From: an uncultured Alphaproteobacteria bacterium
Lineage (GTDB): Bacteria > Pseudomonadota > Alphaproteobacteria > UBA8366 > GCA-2717185
DNA: 64,000 nucleotides
Reading direction: 5' to 3'
NCBI GenBank assembly: GCA_943788635.1
Contig: CALSRA010000035.1
Location: forward strand, 1 to 64,000
The notes under the pieces were generated by a model. It was not told where the DNA came from. It searched no databases and was given only the letters and a program-made list of their open reading frames with translations. The first letter of the stretch is position 1. Each line of letters opens with the position of its first letter. Shown one piece after another: positions 1 through 8,716 of the stretch. A program made the translations under genes and the position numbers.

Positions 1-1160
1 CCTGCCGGCCGGCCAATAACCTGCGCGGATTTGGACCCGGTCCAACCGGCAACGGTATTAACCCAGAACCCGGTCACGAAGTTTTCGTATCCACCCGTTG
101 GACGCCCATCCTTGAACGGTACCCGCACAACCTTATAGCCGGTCGGTTGCGCCGCATTCCAAGAACCGTGCAGGGCGACAAATGCATCGTCGCGCCAATC
201 TTCCGGAAACTGTTCGCTGTTGGCGAAAACAAGGCCAAGCGGCACAGAATGCGACTGAAACAGCACATCAGGGACAATACTCTTCGCAACAAGATCCGGG
301 CGACGATCGGCAAAACCCGGCTGTGGATTTTTCCCGATATAGGCGTAGGGCCACCCAAAGAACTCACCGGCATCAATTCTGGTCAGGTAATCCGGTACAA
401 GGCCGTCCCCCATCCCGTCGCGCTCGTTGACAACAACGTATAACGCGCCTGTAACCGGGTGCACCGCAATCCCGACTGGGTTTCGCAGGCCGGTAGCAAA
501 GGTTCTGCCATTTTTGCCATTCCGGTCAAAACGGGTAACGGTAGCCCTTGGCGACGCCTCCTCGCGAATATTCGAAGCGCTGCCAATTGCGGCAAACACA
601 TGCTTTCCGTCTGCACTGAAGGCTATAATTCGCGTCCAGTGGCCACCGGAATCGCCAAACGCGCCCGGCGATGTAATCCGCTCCGCGGCAGTCGTCGCCC
701 GACGCTGACCGGCAAGATACGGAACGCGCCAGATACCACGTAAATCGGCCACATATAAAAAGCCACCATCCAGCGCCAGGCCGTGCGGGCCATCGAGCCC
801 ATTGATGAAAGGTGTGATTACGTCGGCCCGACCATCGCCGTCGGTATCGACCAACAGCGTAACTTCATCGATCCGGGACTGCGCCAGAAAGACATCGCCG
901 TTCGGCGCAACCGCCATCCAGCGCGCATGATCAAGCCCTTCAGCAAAAACGGATACAGTATATCCATCCGGCGCTTCAGGGAGCTGACCGGGACCACGCG
1001 ATATCAACTCAGCCCTGTTGGAGGAACTTTCAGTTTCATAAGGTGCTGGCATATCAGCAGGATCGAGATGAAACACCTGTCCCGGCCTATCCGCAGGGGG
1101 GGCCGAAAAAACTGGCAATGCGACACAGATTGCAAGTACAAAAGATACAGAAAACTTCAA
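1..1160 (-). CDS. PQQ-type sugar (sorbosone/glucose) dehydrogenase, 3' end outside window
   Basis: Reading leftward from a TTG at 1160 gives 386 open codons that run off the window edge. The first ~24 residues look like a signal peptide (MKFSVSFVLAI, hydrophobic core, then VFSAPP), so the product should be periplasmic. The rest has the repeated blades of a beta-propeller sorbosone/glucose dehydrogenase: WMAVAPNGDVFLAQ, GPHGLALDGGFLYVAD, GLRNPVGIAVHPVTGALYVV, then DYLTRIDAGEFFGWPYAYIG. The family oxidises sugars using PQQ; the substrate here cannot be told. The TTG is preferred because GAGG lies 8 nt upstream and no in-frame ATG precedes the signal peptide. The gene is divergent from the DUF2336 pair. 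Confidence 0.82.
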   Translation of the reverse strand, partial: MKFSVSFVLAICVALPVFSAPPADRPGQVFHLDPADMPAPYETESSSNRAELISRGPGQLPEAPDGYTVSVFAEGLDHARWMAVAPNGDVFLAQSRIDEVTLLVDTDGDGRADVITPFINGLDGPHGLALDGGFLYVADLRGIWRVPYLAGQRRATTAAERITSPGAFGDSGGHWTRIIAFSADGKHVFAAIGSASNIREEASPRATVTRFDRNGKNGRTFATGLRNPVGIAVHPVTGALYVVVNERDGMGDGLVPDYLTRIDAGEFFGWPYAYIGKNPQPGFADRRPDLVAKSIVPDVLFQSHSVPLGLVFANSEQFPEDWRDDAFVALHGSWNAAQPTGYKVVRVPFKDGRPTGGYENFVTGFWVNTVAGWTGSKSAQVIGRPA

Positions 1161-1332
1161 CGAGCCATCCTCGAGTTTTAATAAAATTTTAAATCTACAC
1201 TTTAGCGGATTATTAAGCCTCTTCTACCATCCTAACGAGTATACGTGTCATCAACCGAGCAGGAAAATGACATCCCACCTTATTTAGTCTTCGCTTGCGG
1301 CATTTCGATAGCAAAGCCTGATTTAAGGTCGG

Positions 1333-2520
1333 TTGCCGGAATTACCGATGGATAGCATGCAAGATATTCAGGAAGCGGTTTCCTGGCGGAAACGCCCGCG
1401 GGTCGACAGCGTTGAATCGCTTCTCGCCCTGGCCCATGACCGATCCCGAACCGGCAAGGAAACGCTTGCCTCTGCCGTTGGCGAATTGTTCGAGGAGCAG
1501 TGCGATACGCTAACCGATGTCGAACAGAAAATTATGAACGACATCCTTGCCAGTCTTGTGAAGGATGTCGAAACAACGGTTCGGCAAAAACTCGCTCAGA
1601 AACTATCCCGCGTCGATACTGCGCCTCATGACCTCATCATTGAACTCGCAAGCGACCAGATCGAAGTTGCCCTGCCCATCCTGCAGCGGAGCAAGGTCCT
1701 TCAGGACCAGGACCTGATCGAGGTTATTCAGCTTCGCACGATGGAACACCATCTGGCCATTTCGATGCGGCCGGGTATCAGCGAAGATGTCACCGATGCG
1801 TTGGTAGACACCGAAAATCCGGTGATTATCGCCACGCTGCTGAGCAACAAAAACAGTGCCTTGTCCATGAAATCGCTGGCACACCTTGTCGACATTTCGG
1901 AACAGGAAGCAGCCTATCGAAAACCGTTGCTCCGGCGGCGGGAACTCAGCGAGGAAATGGCCCGGAAGATGTATTGGTGGGTCTCGGCAGCCCTGCGCCA
2001 GAACATTCTCGGCCGATATGAATTGAGCGTCGACGAATTTGACGATGCGATCGAAAATGCCGTCCAGGACAGTCTTTACGAAAGTGGCCACGCCGCGAAG
2101 CCATCAGATGATTCCCTCGCAGCGCTGCTGACGCTTGATGAAGTCGCCCAGCACCGGATGGTCAAGGCGTTGCGCGAAGGCAAGATCCCGATGTTCCAGT
2201 CCATGATGTGCCAGGCAACAGGGCTTCCCTTGCCGGAATTCCGCCAAATCATGTTCGAAAAAGGCGGCGAAAACCTTGCAATCGCCTGCCGTTCGGTCGA
2301 TCTCGCGCCAAATGTTTTTTCAGCGATCTATCGATTACTGCGCGCCGGTGGGCGTGAAACGGTCAGCCTGCCCGTCGGTGACCTGACTCGGATAACCTCG
2401 CTGTTCCTGGACGTCGCTCCTGAGCATGCCAGAACGGTAATCCGGCAATGGCGCCGTAACACGAACTATCTCGCCGCCATCGGCCAACTGAAAACGACGG
2501 GCAAAGCGGAAAGTTTCTAG
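1333..2520 (+). CDS. DUF2336 family protein (copy 1)
   Basis: The product has up to 395 residues and belongs to the alphaproteobacterial DUF2336 family, whose function is unknown. Family marks are a leading alpha-helical part (LLALAHDRSRTGKETLA), the stretch DLIIELASDQIEVALPIL, the segment QDLIEVIQLRTMEHHLAIS, the arm KPLLRRRELSEEMARKMYWW, and a C-terminal ARTVIRQWRR. It appears soluble, with no membrane segment or signal peptide. The start is uncertain: TTG 1333 has a weak AAGG four bases upstream, while ATG 1348 and ATG 1357 lie in frame. The next DUF2336 gene follows 80 bp downstream, suggesting a tandem duplication, and a third copy lies at 18445. Confidence 0.85.
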   Translation: MPELPMDSMQDIQEAVSWRKRPRVDSVESLLALAHDRSRTGKETLASAVGELFEEQCDTLTDVEQKIMNDILASLVKDVETTVRQKLAQKLSRVDTAPHDLIIELASDQIEVALPILQRSKVLQDQDLIEVIQLRTMEHHLAISMRPGISEDVTDALVDTENPVIIATLLSNKNSALSMKSLAHLVDISEQEAAYRKPLLRRRELSEEMARKMYWWVSAALRQNILGRYELSVDEFDDAIENAVQDSLYESGHAAKPSDDSLAALLTLDEVAQHRMVKALREGKIPMFQSMMCQATGLPLPEFRQIMFEKGGENLAIACRSVDLAPNVFSAIYRLLRAGGRETVSLPVGDLTRITSLFLDVAPEHARTVIRQWRRNTNYLAAIGQLKTTGKAESF

Positions 2521-2600
2521 TGAATTCTCTGGAATAGTTCTGATTCGCGAGAAATTCTGTATTATGGAGACATCACTCATGTAACTCCGTGCCCTGTGTC

Positions 2601-3698
2601 ATGAATTCGCTTCCACCAATTAACGGTAAGGTCGATGTAGAAGCATTGCTTCGGATGGCTGTCGACCGTTCGGCAGGCGGACGAAGCACCCTTGTGAGAA
2701 CAATTTCGGAATTTTATCTTGGCGACGAAACCAGTCTGACGTCCCGCGAAATCGCGCTTACTTTCGATATCCTCGACAAACTGATCCATGGCGTGGAAAT
2801 GCGGGTTCGTCGCGACCTCGCCCAACGTCTTGCCATTCGTCAGGACGTCCCCCGCGAATTAATCGTCACCTTTGCAAATGACCAGATTGATGTCGCATAC
2901 CCTATCCTCGTAGGAAGCGCGCAGTTGAGTGACGCAGACCTCGTTGCGGTAACCCGCGACAAGGCCACCGCGCACCAGATCGCCATCACCCTGCGCGAAC
3001 ATGTCAGCACTGTGGTATCCGAAGCGCTGGTCGCAACGGACAATGTCGATGTCATCGACTCATTGCTGCGCAATCCCGCAGCGAAACTTTCGGATGCCAC
3101 GATGACAAATCTTGTCGCGATGTCTCGAAACAAGGCCCCGCTGCGGCGGCCCCTTCTGCAGCGCCCAGACCTGGATCAGGCACTCGCCTGGCAAATGTAC
3201 GAATGGGTCGGCGAAGCGTTAAAAGGCTTTATTGCAGACAAGTTTCCAGAAGGTATTGACCAGATTGACCAGGAGATCGACAAATCCACGCAAGGTGCCA
3301 TATCCAGGGCGCAATCATTACCGACCACGCCACAAAAAACGGATCGCGCCGCCAACGTCGTAACCCTTGTTCAATCCCTGCGCGATCAGGATCTCGAAAA
3401 TTTCGAATCGCAGTTTGCAAAACTCGCCCGCATCGACCCTCTGACCATGCCCATGATCGTCTATAATCCCGGCGGCGAACCATTCGCGATCGCCTGCAAG
3501 GCATGTAATTTCTCGACACGCGATTTCGAAGAAATCTGCCGCCTTCTCACCAACGTCCTCTCCGAAGGGCGCGATGACGACATACCGGATATTCCATCGA
3601 TTCGGGGTTACTATGATCAGCTCGACGCTGGTGCCGCCCGCAAGATCGTCAGTGAGTGGCGTCAGGCCCCGGCAGCAGCATGGCGGAATTCGTCTTAG
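2601..3698 (+). CDS. DUF2336 family protein (copy 2)
   Basis: This is a second DUF2336 protein of 365 residues, clearly related to its neighbours: RELIVTFANDQIDVAYPILV, DLVAVTRDKATAHQIAIT, RRPLLQRPDLDQALAWQMYE and the C-terminal ARKIVSEWRQ match the same blocks. It is more diverged than copies 1 and 3; the middle RSLLKN-type block reads DSLLRNPAAKLSDA. I chose ATG 2601; GTG 2589 is in frame and would add four residues. Neither has a good ribosome site. The only clear GGAG (2566-2569) sits before an ATG that is followed at once by a stop (2579-2584). Function unknown. Confidence 0.8.
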   Translation: MNSLPPINGKVDVEALLRMAVDRSAGGRSTLVRTISEFYLGDETSLTSREIALTFDILDKLIHGVEMRVRRDLAQRLAIRQDVPRELIVTFANDQIDVAYPILVGSAQLSDADLVAVTRDKATAHQIAITLREHVSTVVSEALVATDNVDVIDSLLRNPAAKLSDATMTNLVAMSRNKAPLRRPLLQRPDLDQALAWQMYEWVGEALKGFIADKFPEGIDQIDQEIDKSTQGAISRAQSLPTTPQKTDRAANVVTLVQSLRDQDLENFESQFAKLARIDPLTMPMIVYNPGGEPFAIACKACNFSTRDFEEICRLLTNVLSEGRDDDIPDIPSIRGYYDQLDAGAARKIVSEWRQAPAAAWRNSS

Positions 3699-3781
3699 CA
3701 CTGGTACTTTGCTGGCTTTGATGTAATTTTTATGGTCCTGCAATCGCAGTACCGCCTTCGACAACCGCAACAGGAATTGGA

Positions 3782-5299
3782 ATGCCACTTCAGGGATTGC
3801 CTATCGCATTACTGGGCCTCGTCGCGGTCGCTGCGATCGCTCTGGTCATATCTTTCCGTTTCACACAAAACTGTTCCGGACGAAAGCTGATTACATCCGC
3901 GCTGATTTTTCTCGCCATTAGCGCACTGGCCATCGTCACCAATGTGATTCCGGAATGGGCCCACATTGAAACCGAACACGCCGTCGCGCTGCTACTGCGT
4001 CAGGTAACCAGTGTCTTGTGGTGGCTGGCACTTGCCAGCATGGCAATCCGGGCAACGGACGTTTTGTTCTGGCGTGGTTTGTTCAGCGACCAGGACATTC
4101 CGAAACTCCTGAAGGACGTCCTCGGCGCCGGCTACTATATTGCCGCACTTTTCGCCATCGTTGCCTTCGTATTCGAACAACCGGTGACCGGCCTGCTCGC
4201 AACGTCCGGCGTCGTGGCGGTTGTTCTTGGCTTCGCATTGCAGAATACGCTGAGCGACGTTTTCTCCGGTATTGCGCTGAATATAGAACACCCCTACCGA
4301 CAGGGTGACTGGATACGACTGGACAGCGGGTTCGAAGGTCAAGTGGTCGAGGTCAACTGGCGCGCAACCCATTTGCGCAGCCGGCAGGATTCCGAAATTA
4401 TCCAACCCAATTCCGGCATGGCAACGGCGCGGATCGTCAATTTTCATTATCCGGATCGTGGCTATGCCTTCAATACTCAGGTCAGGCTCGACTACCGTGT
4501 GCCGCCGACCAGGGTAAAAGCCGTTCTGCAGGCAGCAGCAATGGCCTGCGAAGCCGTCAAAAAACACCCGAAGCCAATCGCACGCGTGCTGAGCTTCGAG
4601 GATTCCTTCGTCATGTACGATGTGAGGGTTTGGGTTTCCGACTACGGCAAGCATCCCGATCACCGGGACGAAGTACTGACCCGCGTCTGGGAACATTTGC
4701 GGTGGGCAGGCATCTCGTTTGCCTTCCCGCAGCGCAACGTCCACCTTTACGACAAGGAAGAGCGCAACGAGCAGAAATCGCTCGCCGTCAGCGAATTGCT
4801 GGAACAGATCGACCTGTTCACGTCGCTCCAGACGGAAGAAAAGGATCTTCTTGCGTCACAACTGGAACAGCGCCGCGTGCGCGCGGGGCAGCGGATTGTC
4901 GAACAGGGTGCCGAAGGCCAGTCGCTCTATGTCATTGCCGAGGGGTTACTGGAAGTCCGTGTCCGGTTCGAAGAAGACGGTACGGAACACAAGGTCGCGC
5001 AGGTCGGTCCGGGCGATTTCTTTGGCGAAATGTCGCTGCTGACCGGTGCACCACGTAGCGCCAGCGTCCTGACGATGACTGATGTCATCGTCTACAAGAT
5101 TGAAAAAATCCACATCGAATCCATCCTCAAGGCCCGGCCACCAATCGCCGAAACGCTCGTCGAACTCTTGAGCGCGCGACAGGAAGCCACCCAGGCGCTT
5201 GCCAATACGCCGAATGCGACAGCCGACGGCGCCATTACGCATCAAGGCTATGCGGAGCAGATGCTTGGTCGGATCCGGGGTTTCTTCCAACTCCATTAG
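3782..5299 (+). CDS. MscS-family channel with C-terminal cyclic nucleotide-binding domain
   Basis: The 505-residue protein begins with about four membrane helices (residues ~5-25, 38-55, 70-92, 112-132), followed by the MscS pore helix and beta domain: LLATSGVVAVVLGFALQNTL and FSGIALNIEHPYRQGDWI around 138-178. After the MscS cytoplasmic part comes a cyclic nucleotide-binding domain starting near residue 340, with its phosphate-binding cassette GDFFGEMSLLTGAPRSASV at 411-429. In this family the ligand domain is thought to gate the channel, and many such proteins respond poorly to tension. Which nucleotide binds cannot be read from the sequence. It lies 83 bp after the DUF2336 pair, so co-transcription is possible. 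Confidence 0.9.
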   Translation: MPLQGLPIALLGLVAVAAIALVISFRFTQNCSGRKLITSALIFLAISALAIVTNVIPEWAHIETEHAVALLLRQVTSVLWWLALASMAIRATDVLFWRGLFSDQDIPKLLKDVLGAGYYIAALFAIVAFVFEQPVTGLLATSGVVAVVLGFALQNTLSDVFSGIALNIEHPYRQGDWIRLDSGFEGQVVEVNWRATHLRSRQDSEIIQPNSGMATARIVNFHYPDRGYAFNTQVRLDYRVPPTRVKAVLQAAAMACEAVKKHPKPIARVLSFEDSFVMYDVRVWVSDYGKHPDHRDEVLTRVWEHLRWAGISFAFPQRNVHLYDKEERNEQKSLAVSELLEQIDLFTSLQTEEKDLLASQLEQRRVRAGQRIVEQGAEGQSLYVIAEGLLEVRVRFEEDGTEHKVAQVGPGDFFGEMSLLTGAPRSASVLTMTDVIVYKIEKIHIESILKARPPIAETLVELLSARQEATQALANTPNATADGAITHQGYAEQMLGRIRGFFQLH

Positions 5300-5477
5300 G
5301 TTTTGATCGCAACGTTTTATGACGAAGCAGCAACTTGCTTCGGAAGCCTGCTGCCACGATTGATGATCGCCCCTTTAGCTTGCGCTTTCTTCCTCAAGAG
5401 AATATTCGGTATCAAATTACCGCATTCAGCGAACACGACCGCCCCGAAGCTCGTTGCAACACCATGGTTTTGGAAGG

Positions 5478-5816
5478 ATGAACATCTTGATCGTCACAAA
5501 TATGGAAGAAGTCCCGGGTAAAACCGTGGTCCAACATCTGGGCATTGTGCAAGGGAGCACCGTCCAGGCAAAAAATGTTTTCCGCGATATCGGCGCGTCT
5601 TTGAAAAACCTCATAGGCGGTGAATTGAAGAGCTACACAAACCTGATGAACGAAGCGCGCCAGGGTGCCATCGACCGCATGAAGCAGGAAGCCGTCGCAA
5701 TTGGAGCCAATGCTATCCTCAACGTCCGGTTTTCGACCTCAACCATTACGCAGGGCGCGGCAGAGATGCTGGCCTACGGTACGGCGGTAATTGTTGAGGA
5801 AAATTCGGATGGATAA
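5478..5816 (+). CDS. YbjQ/UPF0145 family protein (copy 1)
   Basis: This small soluble protein of the YbjQ (UPF0145, 'heavy-metal-binding') family shows the typical path: an N-terminal strand, GKTVVQHLGIVQGSTV, the NVFRDIGASLKNLIGGELKS block, then YTNLMNEARQGAIDRMKQEA, IGANAILNVRF and a final AYGTAVIV strand. The family assembles into ring oligomers and its role is unknown. The start is uncertain: GGAAGG at 5472-5477 touches ATG 5478 but stands nine bases before TTG 5487, which would give MIVTNMEEVPG, closer to the usual YbjQ beginning. It overlaps the next YbjQ-like gene by 8 bp, so translation is probably coupled. Confidence 0.88.
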   Translation: MNILIVTNMEEVPGKTVVQHLGIVQGSTVQAKNVFRDIGASLKNLIGGELKSYTNLMNEARQGAIDRMKQEAVAIGANAILNVRFSTSTITQGAAEMLAYGTAVIVEENSDG

Positions 5817-6303
5817 TACGACGGCACTGCAATTTGCGATAAATTTCGGTTTGCCGGCTGTACTGATTGTCTTTGCCTATTTCATTGGGTCGTTTATCGA
5901 GCGGCGGCACTTCAAGAAAATCATTAAAAAGGAACATGAACACCGCGACATAATGGCCTTCTCTATCCGTCGCATTCCAGACGACATGGCATTAACAAAC
6001 CCCGTACTGGTTTGCGGTAGCGCCGTTATATCTGTTGATTATTTCAAGAAATTTGCAGCGAGTCTCCGCAACATTATCGGCGGCAGAATGGGCACCTATG
6101 AATCCCTGCTGGAAAGGGCACGCCGCGAAGCCGTGATTCGAATGAAGGACGACGCCAGACGCAATGGCAGCGACATCGTGCTGAATGTGAAATTTGAAAC
6201 GGTCCGGATCCAGGCCGGCGGCGGTTCGGCAACAGTATGTGTCGAGGCAAGTGCATATGGTACCGCCTATGGCTTAAGTCGTATCGGTGCCGAAGTACAC
6301 TAA
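5809..6303 (+). CDS. membrane-anchored YbjQ-like protein (copy 2)
   Basis: A YbjQ-fold protein of 164 residues with an extra N-terminal membrane helix (LQFAINFGLPAVLIVFAYFI, residues ~7-26) followed by a basic linker (ERRHFKKIIKKEHEHR) that should remain cytoplasmic. The YbjQ core is visible in KKFAASLRNIIGGRMGTYES, RREAVIRMKDDARRNGSDIV and ASAYGTAYGL. ATG 5809 sits inside the end of the first ybjQ gene, and the 3' end overlaps the M48 protease gene by 17 bp. The three genes therefore form a tightly overlapping operon. It would place a YbjQ ring at the inner membrane; this is inference. Confidence 0.82.
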   Translation: MDNTTALQFAINFGLPAVLIVFAYFIGSFIERRHFKKIIKKEHEHRDIMAFSIRRIPDDMALTNPVLVCGSAVISVDYFKKFAASLRNIIGGRMGTYESLLERARREAVIRMKDDARRNGSDIVLNVKFETVRIQAGGGSATVCVEASAYGTAYGLSRIGAEVH

Positions 6304-7105
6304 TCCCAAGGTTCCGGAGGGAATCAGCTCCGGACATGAACACCCCCTGGTGGATGCAGCCAAATCACTGACTGCTGTCTTCGCAATAATTCTTGTCGTT
6401 CTATTCGGCTCCTATGTTCTGGCCCGCCTCGCAATCCCATTCATACCGTTTGCCTGGGAACTTAAAATGACCCCCGGGGAGCTTAACGCGAATGAAGCCC
6501 TTTCCGCGGAGGCCCTGGACCGGCAGCGCTATCTGCAATCCCTGGCGGACAAAATCGCCAAGGCTAGCGACTTGCCCGACGAGATGATCATAACTGTCCA
6601 TTATGTAGAGGATGATACGGTCAATGCATTCGCAACATTGGGCGGACATGTTTTTGTCTTCGAAGGCATTTGGAAAATTCTCGATACAGAAAATGCCATG
6701 TCCATGCTGCTCGCCCATGAAATAGCCCATATCAAAAACCGCGACCCAATTCGCAGCGCCGGAAGTGGTGTACTGGCGGCTATCGCCAGCGGCGTATTAG
6801 TGGGAACCGATGGTTTCCTGGCTAGCATTTTTGGCGGTGCCAATCTGCTGACGGCCATGAGTTTCAGTCGGCAACAGGAAATGCAGGCGGATGACGACGC
6901 GGCAAGCGCTGTCGCCAGTCTCTATGGCCATCTGAATGGCACAGGAAGCCTGTTCACCGCCCTTTTAGCCGAAACCAAAGACAAATCCCGTTTACCGGAA
7001 TTTCTCGAAAGCCACCCTGATTTGCAAGCCCGCATAGAACGCCATGCGCTTCGCGGCAGGAAATTCAGCGGCAAGCTCGAGGGCGAAACAACACCATTGC
7101 CGTAA
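6287..7105 (+). CDS. membrane-bound M48 family zinc metalloprotease
   Basis: The 272-residue protein has one N-terminal membrane helix (AKSLTAVFAIILVVLFGSYV, ~25-44) and then an M48 peptidase domain. The zinc site is complete: HEIAH at 144-148 with the third ligand Glu198 in SFSRQQEMQADDDA. A second hydrophobic stretch (SGVLAAIASGVLVGTDGFLA) follows the HEXXH helix as in HtpX/Ste24-type enzymes. The family degrades or processes membrane and periplasmic proteins. The GTG start at 6287 lies inside the preceding YbjQ-like gene. The shared operon suggests the YbjQ proteins and the protease act together, but the substrate is unknown. Confidence 0.88.
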   Translation: MPKYTNPKVPEGISSGHEHPLVDAAKSLTAVFAIILVVLFGSYVLARLAIPFIPFAWELKMTPGELNANEALSAEALDRQRYLQSLADKIAKASDLPDEMIITVHYVEDDTVNAFATLGGHVFVFEGIWKILDTENAMSMLLAHEIAHIKNRDPIRSAGSGVLAAIASGVLVGTDGFLASIFGGANLLTAMSFSRQQEMQADDDAASAVASLYGHLNGTGSLFTALLAETKDKSRLPEFLESHPDLQARIERHALRGRKFSGKLEGETTPLP

Positions 7106-7129
7106 CGTCCGGTACTGAACCCGACAGAA

Positions 7130-8323
7130 TCAATCTGAATTGAGGACCGCAACCCCGGGGAGTTCCCGTCCTTCCAACCATTCCAGGAAGGCGCCACCGG
7201 CTGTCGAGACATAGCTGAAAGTTTCGGCAACGCCGGCATGCGCCAATGCGGCAACCGTATCGCCACCCCCCGCAACCGTGGTCAATTTTCCTGCCGTCGT
7301 CAGGCGCGCCGCCGCCTGCGCTACGGCCACAGTCGCCGTGTCAAAGGGTGGCACCTCGAAAGCGCCGAGCGGGCCGTTCCAGACCAGGGTTCGGCATTTC
7401 GCGAGTTGCGCCTCGATTGCGGCGATGCTTTGCGGGCCGAAATCGAGAACCATCCGGTCATCCGGCACTGCGCCAATCGGCACGATTTCACTCGCCGCAC
7501 CTTCTTTGAACTCCGCCGCGACAGCAGCATCAACCGGCAGCACGATCGTACAATTCGACGCAGCGGCCTTGGCCAGGATATCGCGCGCGGTGTCTGCCAA
7601 ATCCTTTTCGCACAGGCTGGCACCGACCGCGACACCCTGCGCGAACAGAAACGTATTCGCCATCCCGCCACCGATGATTAGTGTATCGACCTTGCTGACA
7701 AGGTGCCCCAGAACATCCAGCTTGCTCGAAACTTTCGCCCCGCCGACAATTGCCGCAAGCGGCCGTGCGGGGTTGTCCAGTGCCGCCCCCAATGCCTTCA
7801 GTTCCGCTTCCATGTTTCGCCCGGCCGCAGCCGGAAGCAAATGGGCAATCGCCTCGATTGAGGCATGCGCACGATGTGAGGCGGAAAAAGCATCATCGAC
7901 ATAAACATCGCCCAATGCCGCCAGCCCCGCAGCGAAATCGGCATCGTTTGATTCTTCACCTTTGTGGAAGCGCAGGTTTTCCAGAAGCAACACCCCATCG
8001 GATGCCAGTGCATCCACTGCGGCCCTGGCCGGCGCGCCAATGCAGTCTTCGGCAAAGGCGACCGCACGTCCCCCAAGAGATTTCGACAGTGCCGCCGCGA
8101 CGGGACGCAGCGACATTTCTGGCACAACTGTCCCTTTCGGCCTTCCGAAATGCGACATCACGACGACTTTGGCGCCTTTTGCCGTCAGCGTCTCGATTGT
8201 CGGCGCAAGACGGTCCAGACGCGTTGCATCGGTGACCTGACCGTCACGCATGGGAACATTAAGATCGCCGCGCACGAGGACGCAACGGCCGGCAACGTCG
8301 ATATCATCCAGAGTCTTGAACAT
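7130..8323 (-). CDS. pgk: phosphoglycerate kinase
   Basis: The 397-residue protein matches the standard length for bacterial phosphoglycerate kinase, which transfers a phosphate between 1,3-bisphosphoglycerate and ADP in cytosolic glycolysis and gluconeogenesis. Recognisable blocks are [18 protein letters not shown] near the N terminus, [67 protein letters not shown] and the nucleotide-binding [11 protein letters not shown] near the C terminus. It stands alone rather than next to gap or fba, between the M48 gene (convergent) and a small ORF (divergent). The ATG start gives [13 protein letters not shown], as expected. Confidence 0.97.
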   Translation of the reverse strand: MFKTLDDIDVAGRCVLVRGDLNVPMRDGQVTDATRLDRLAPTIETLTAKGAKVVVMSHFGRPKGTVVPEMSLRPVAAALSKSLGGRAVAFAEDCIGAPARAAVDALASDGVLLLENLRFHKGEESNDADFAAGLAALGDVYVDDAFSASHRAHASIEAIAHLLPAAAGRNMEAELKALGAALDNPARPLAAIVGGAKVSSKLDVLGHLVSKVDTLIIGGGMANTFLFAQGVAVGASLCEKDLADTARDILAKAAASNCTIVLPVDAAVAAEFKEGAASEIVPIGAVPDDRMVLDFGPQSIAAIEAQLAKCRTLVWNGPLGAFEVPPFDTATVAVAQAAARLTTAGKLTTVAGGGDTVAALAHAGVAETFSYVSTAGGAFLEWLEGRELPGVAVLNSD

Positions 8324-8429
8324 GTTTCGTCCGTATTTTCAAATGTTTCAGGTTCTGCGCTTTCTAGCACGTGCACGTTAAAACGCGACAGGGTATCCTG
8401 TGCAGAAATTCGTCTGGTGGACTAATTTC

Positions 8430-8582
8430 ATGATCAACGACACGCAACATGCCGAACTGGCCCAGTGGCTGAAGGTAACCGAGGATATCTCACCGGAAGA
8501 GGATGAGATTGTCGGGACTCTGAAAACGCTGGAGTATTATATTAAGTGCTGGGGCCCGCCGCAGGAAAGTGCCGCGCTGTAA
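8430..8582 (+). CDS. small hypothetical protein, possibly cut short by a stop codon
   Basis: From ATG 8430 a 50-residue acidic peptide can be read (MINDTQHAELAQWLKVTEDI ...), ending at TAA 8580. The same frame stays open for another 29 codons beyond the TAA, to TGA 8670, and encodes a plausible stretch, SIWRGNGYAFWVADFGEVRA. The real gene may thus be ~80 codons with an internal stop. I recognise no family, and the ribosome site is weak. It lies between pgk (divergent) and the Nudix gene (same strand, 134 bp after the first stop), so it could be the first gene of a Nudix transcript. Confidence 0.4.
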   Translation: MINDTQHAELAQWLKVTEDISPEEDEIVGTLKTLEYYIKCWGPPQESAAL

Positions 8583-8716
8583 AGCGGCGCGTCTCTATCC
8601 ATCTGGCGTGGGAATGGCTATGCCTTCTGGGTCGCCGATTTTGGCGAGGTCAGGGCAGCAGCCGTCTTCTGATATACAGCGAAACGGAAAAAACGTTGGA
8701 CGACCGCGAAAAACAT

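Noticed and set aside
3992-4744. 250-codon frame on the minus strand opposite the MscS gene
   Set aside because: No domain, no ribosome site, and the plus strand encodes an intact channel.
5323-5342. CGAAGCA/TGCTTCG hairpin after the MscS gene
   Set aside because: A 7-bp stem without a T-run; could be a weak terminator, but no supporting feature.
8324-8429. Short palindromes between pgk and the small ORF (GCACGTGC, ACAGG-GTAT-CCTGT)
   Set aside because: Too short and single-copy to call a site with confidence.
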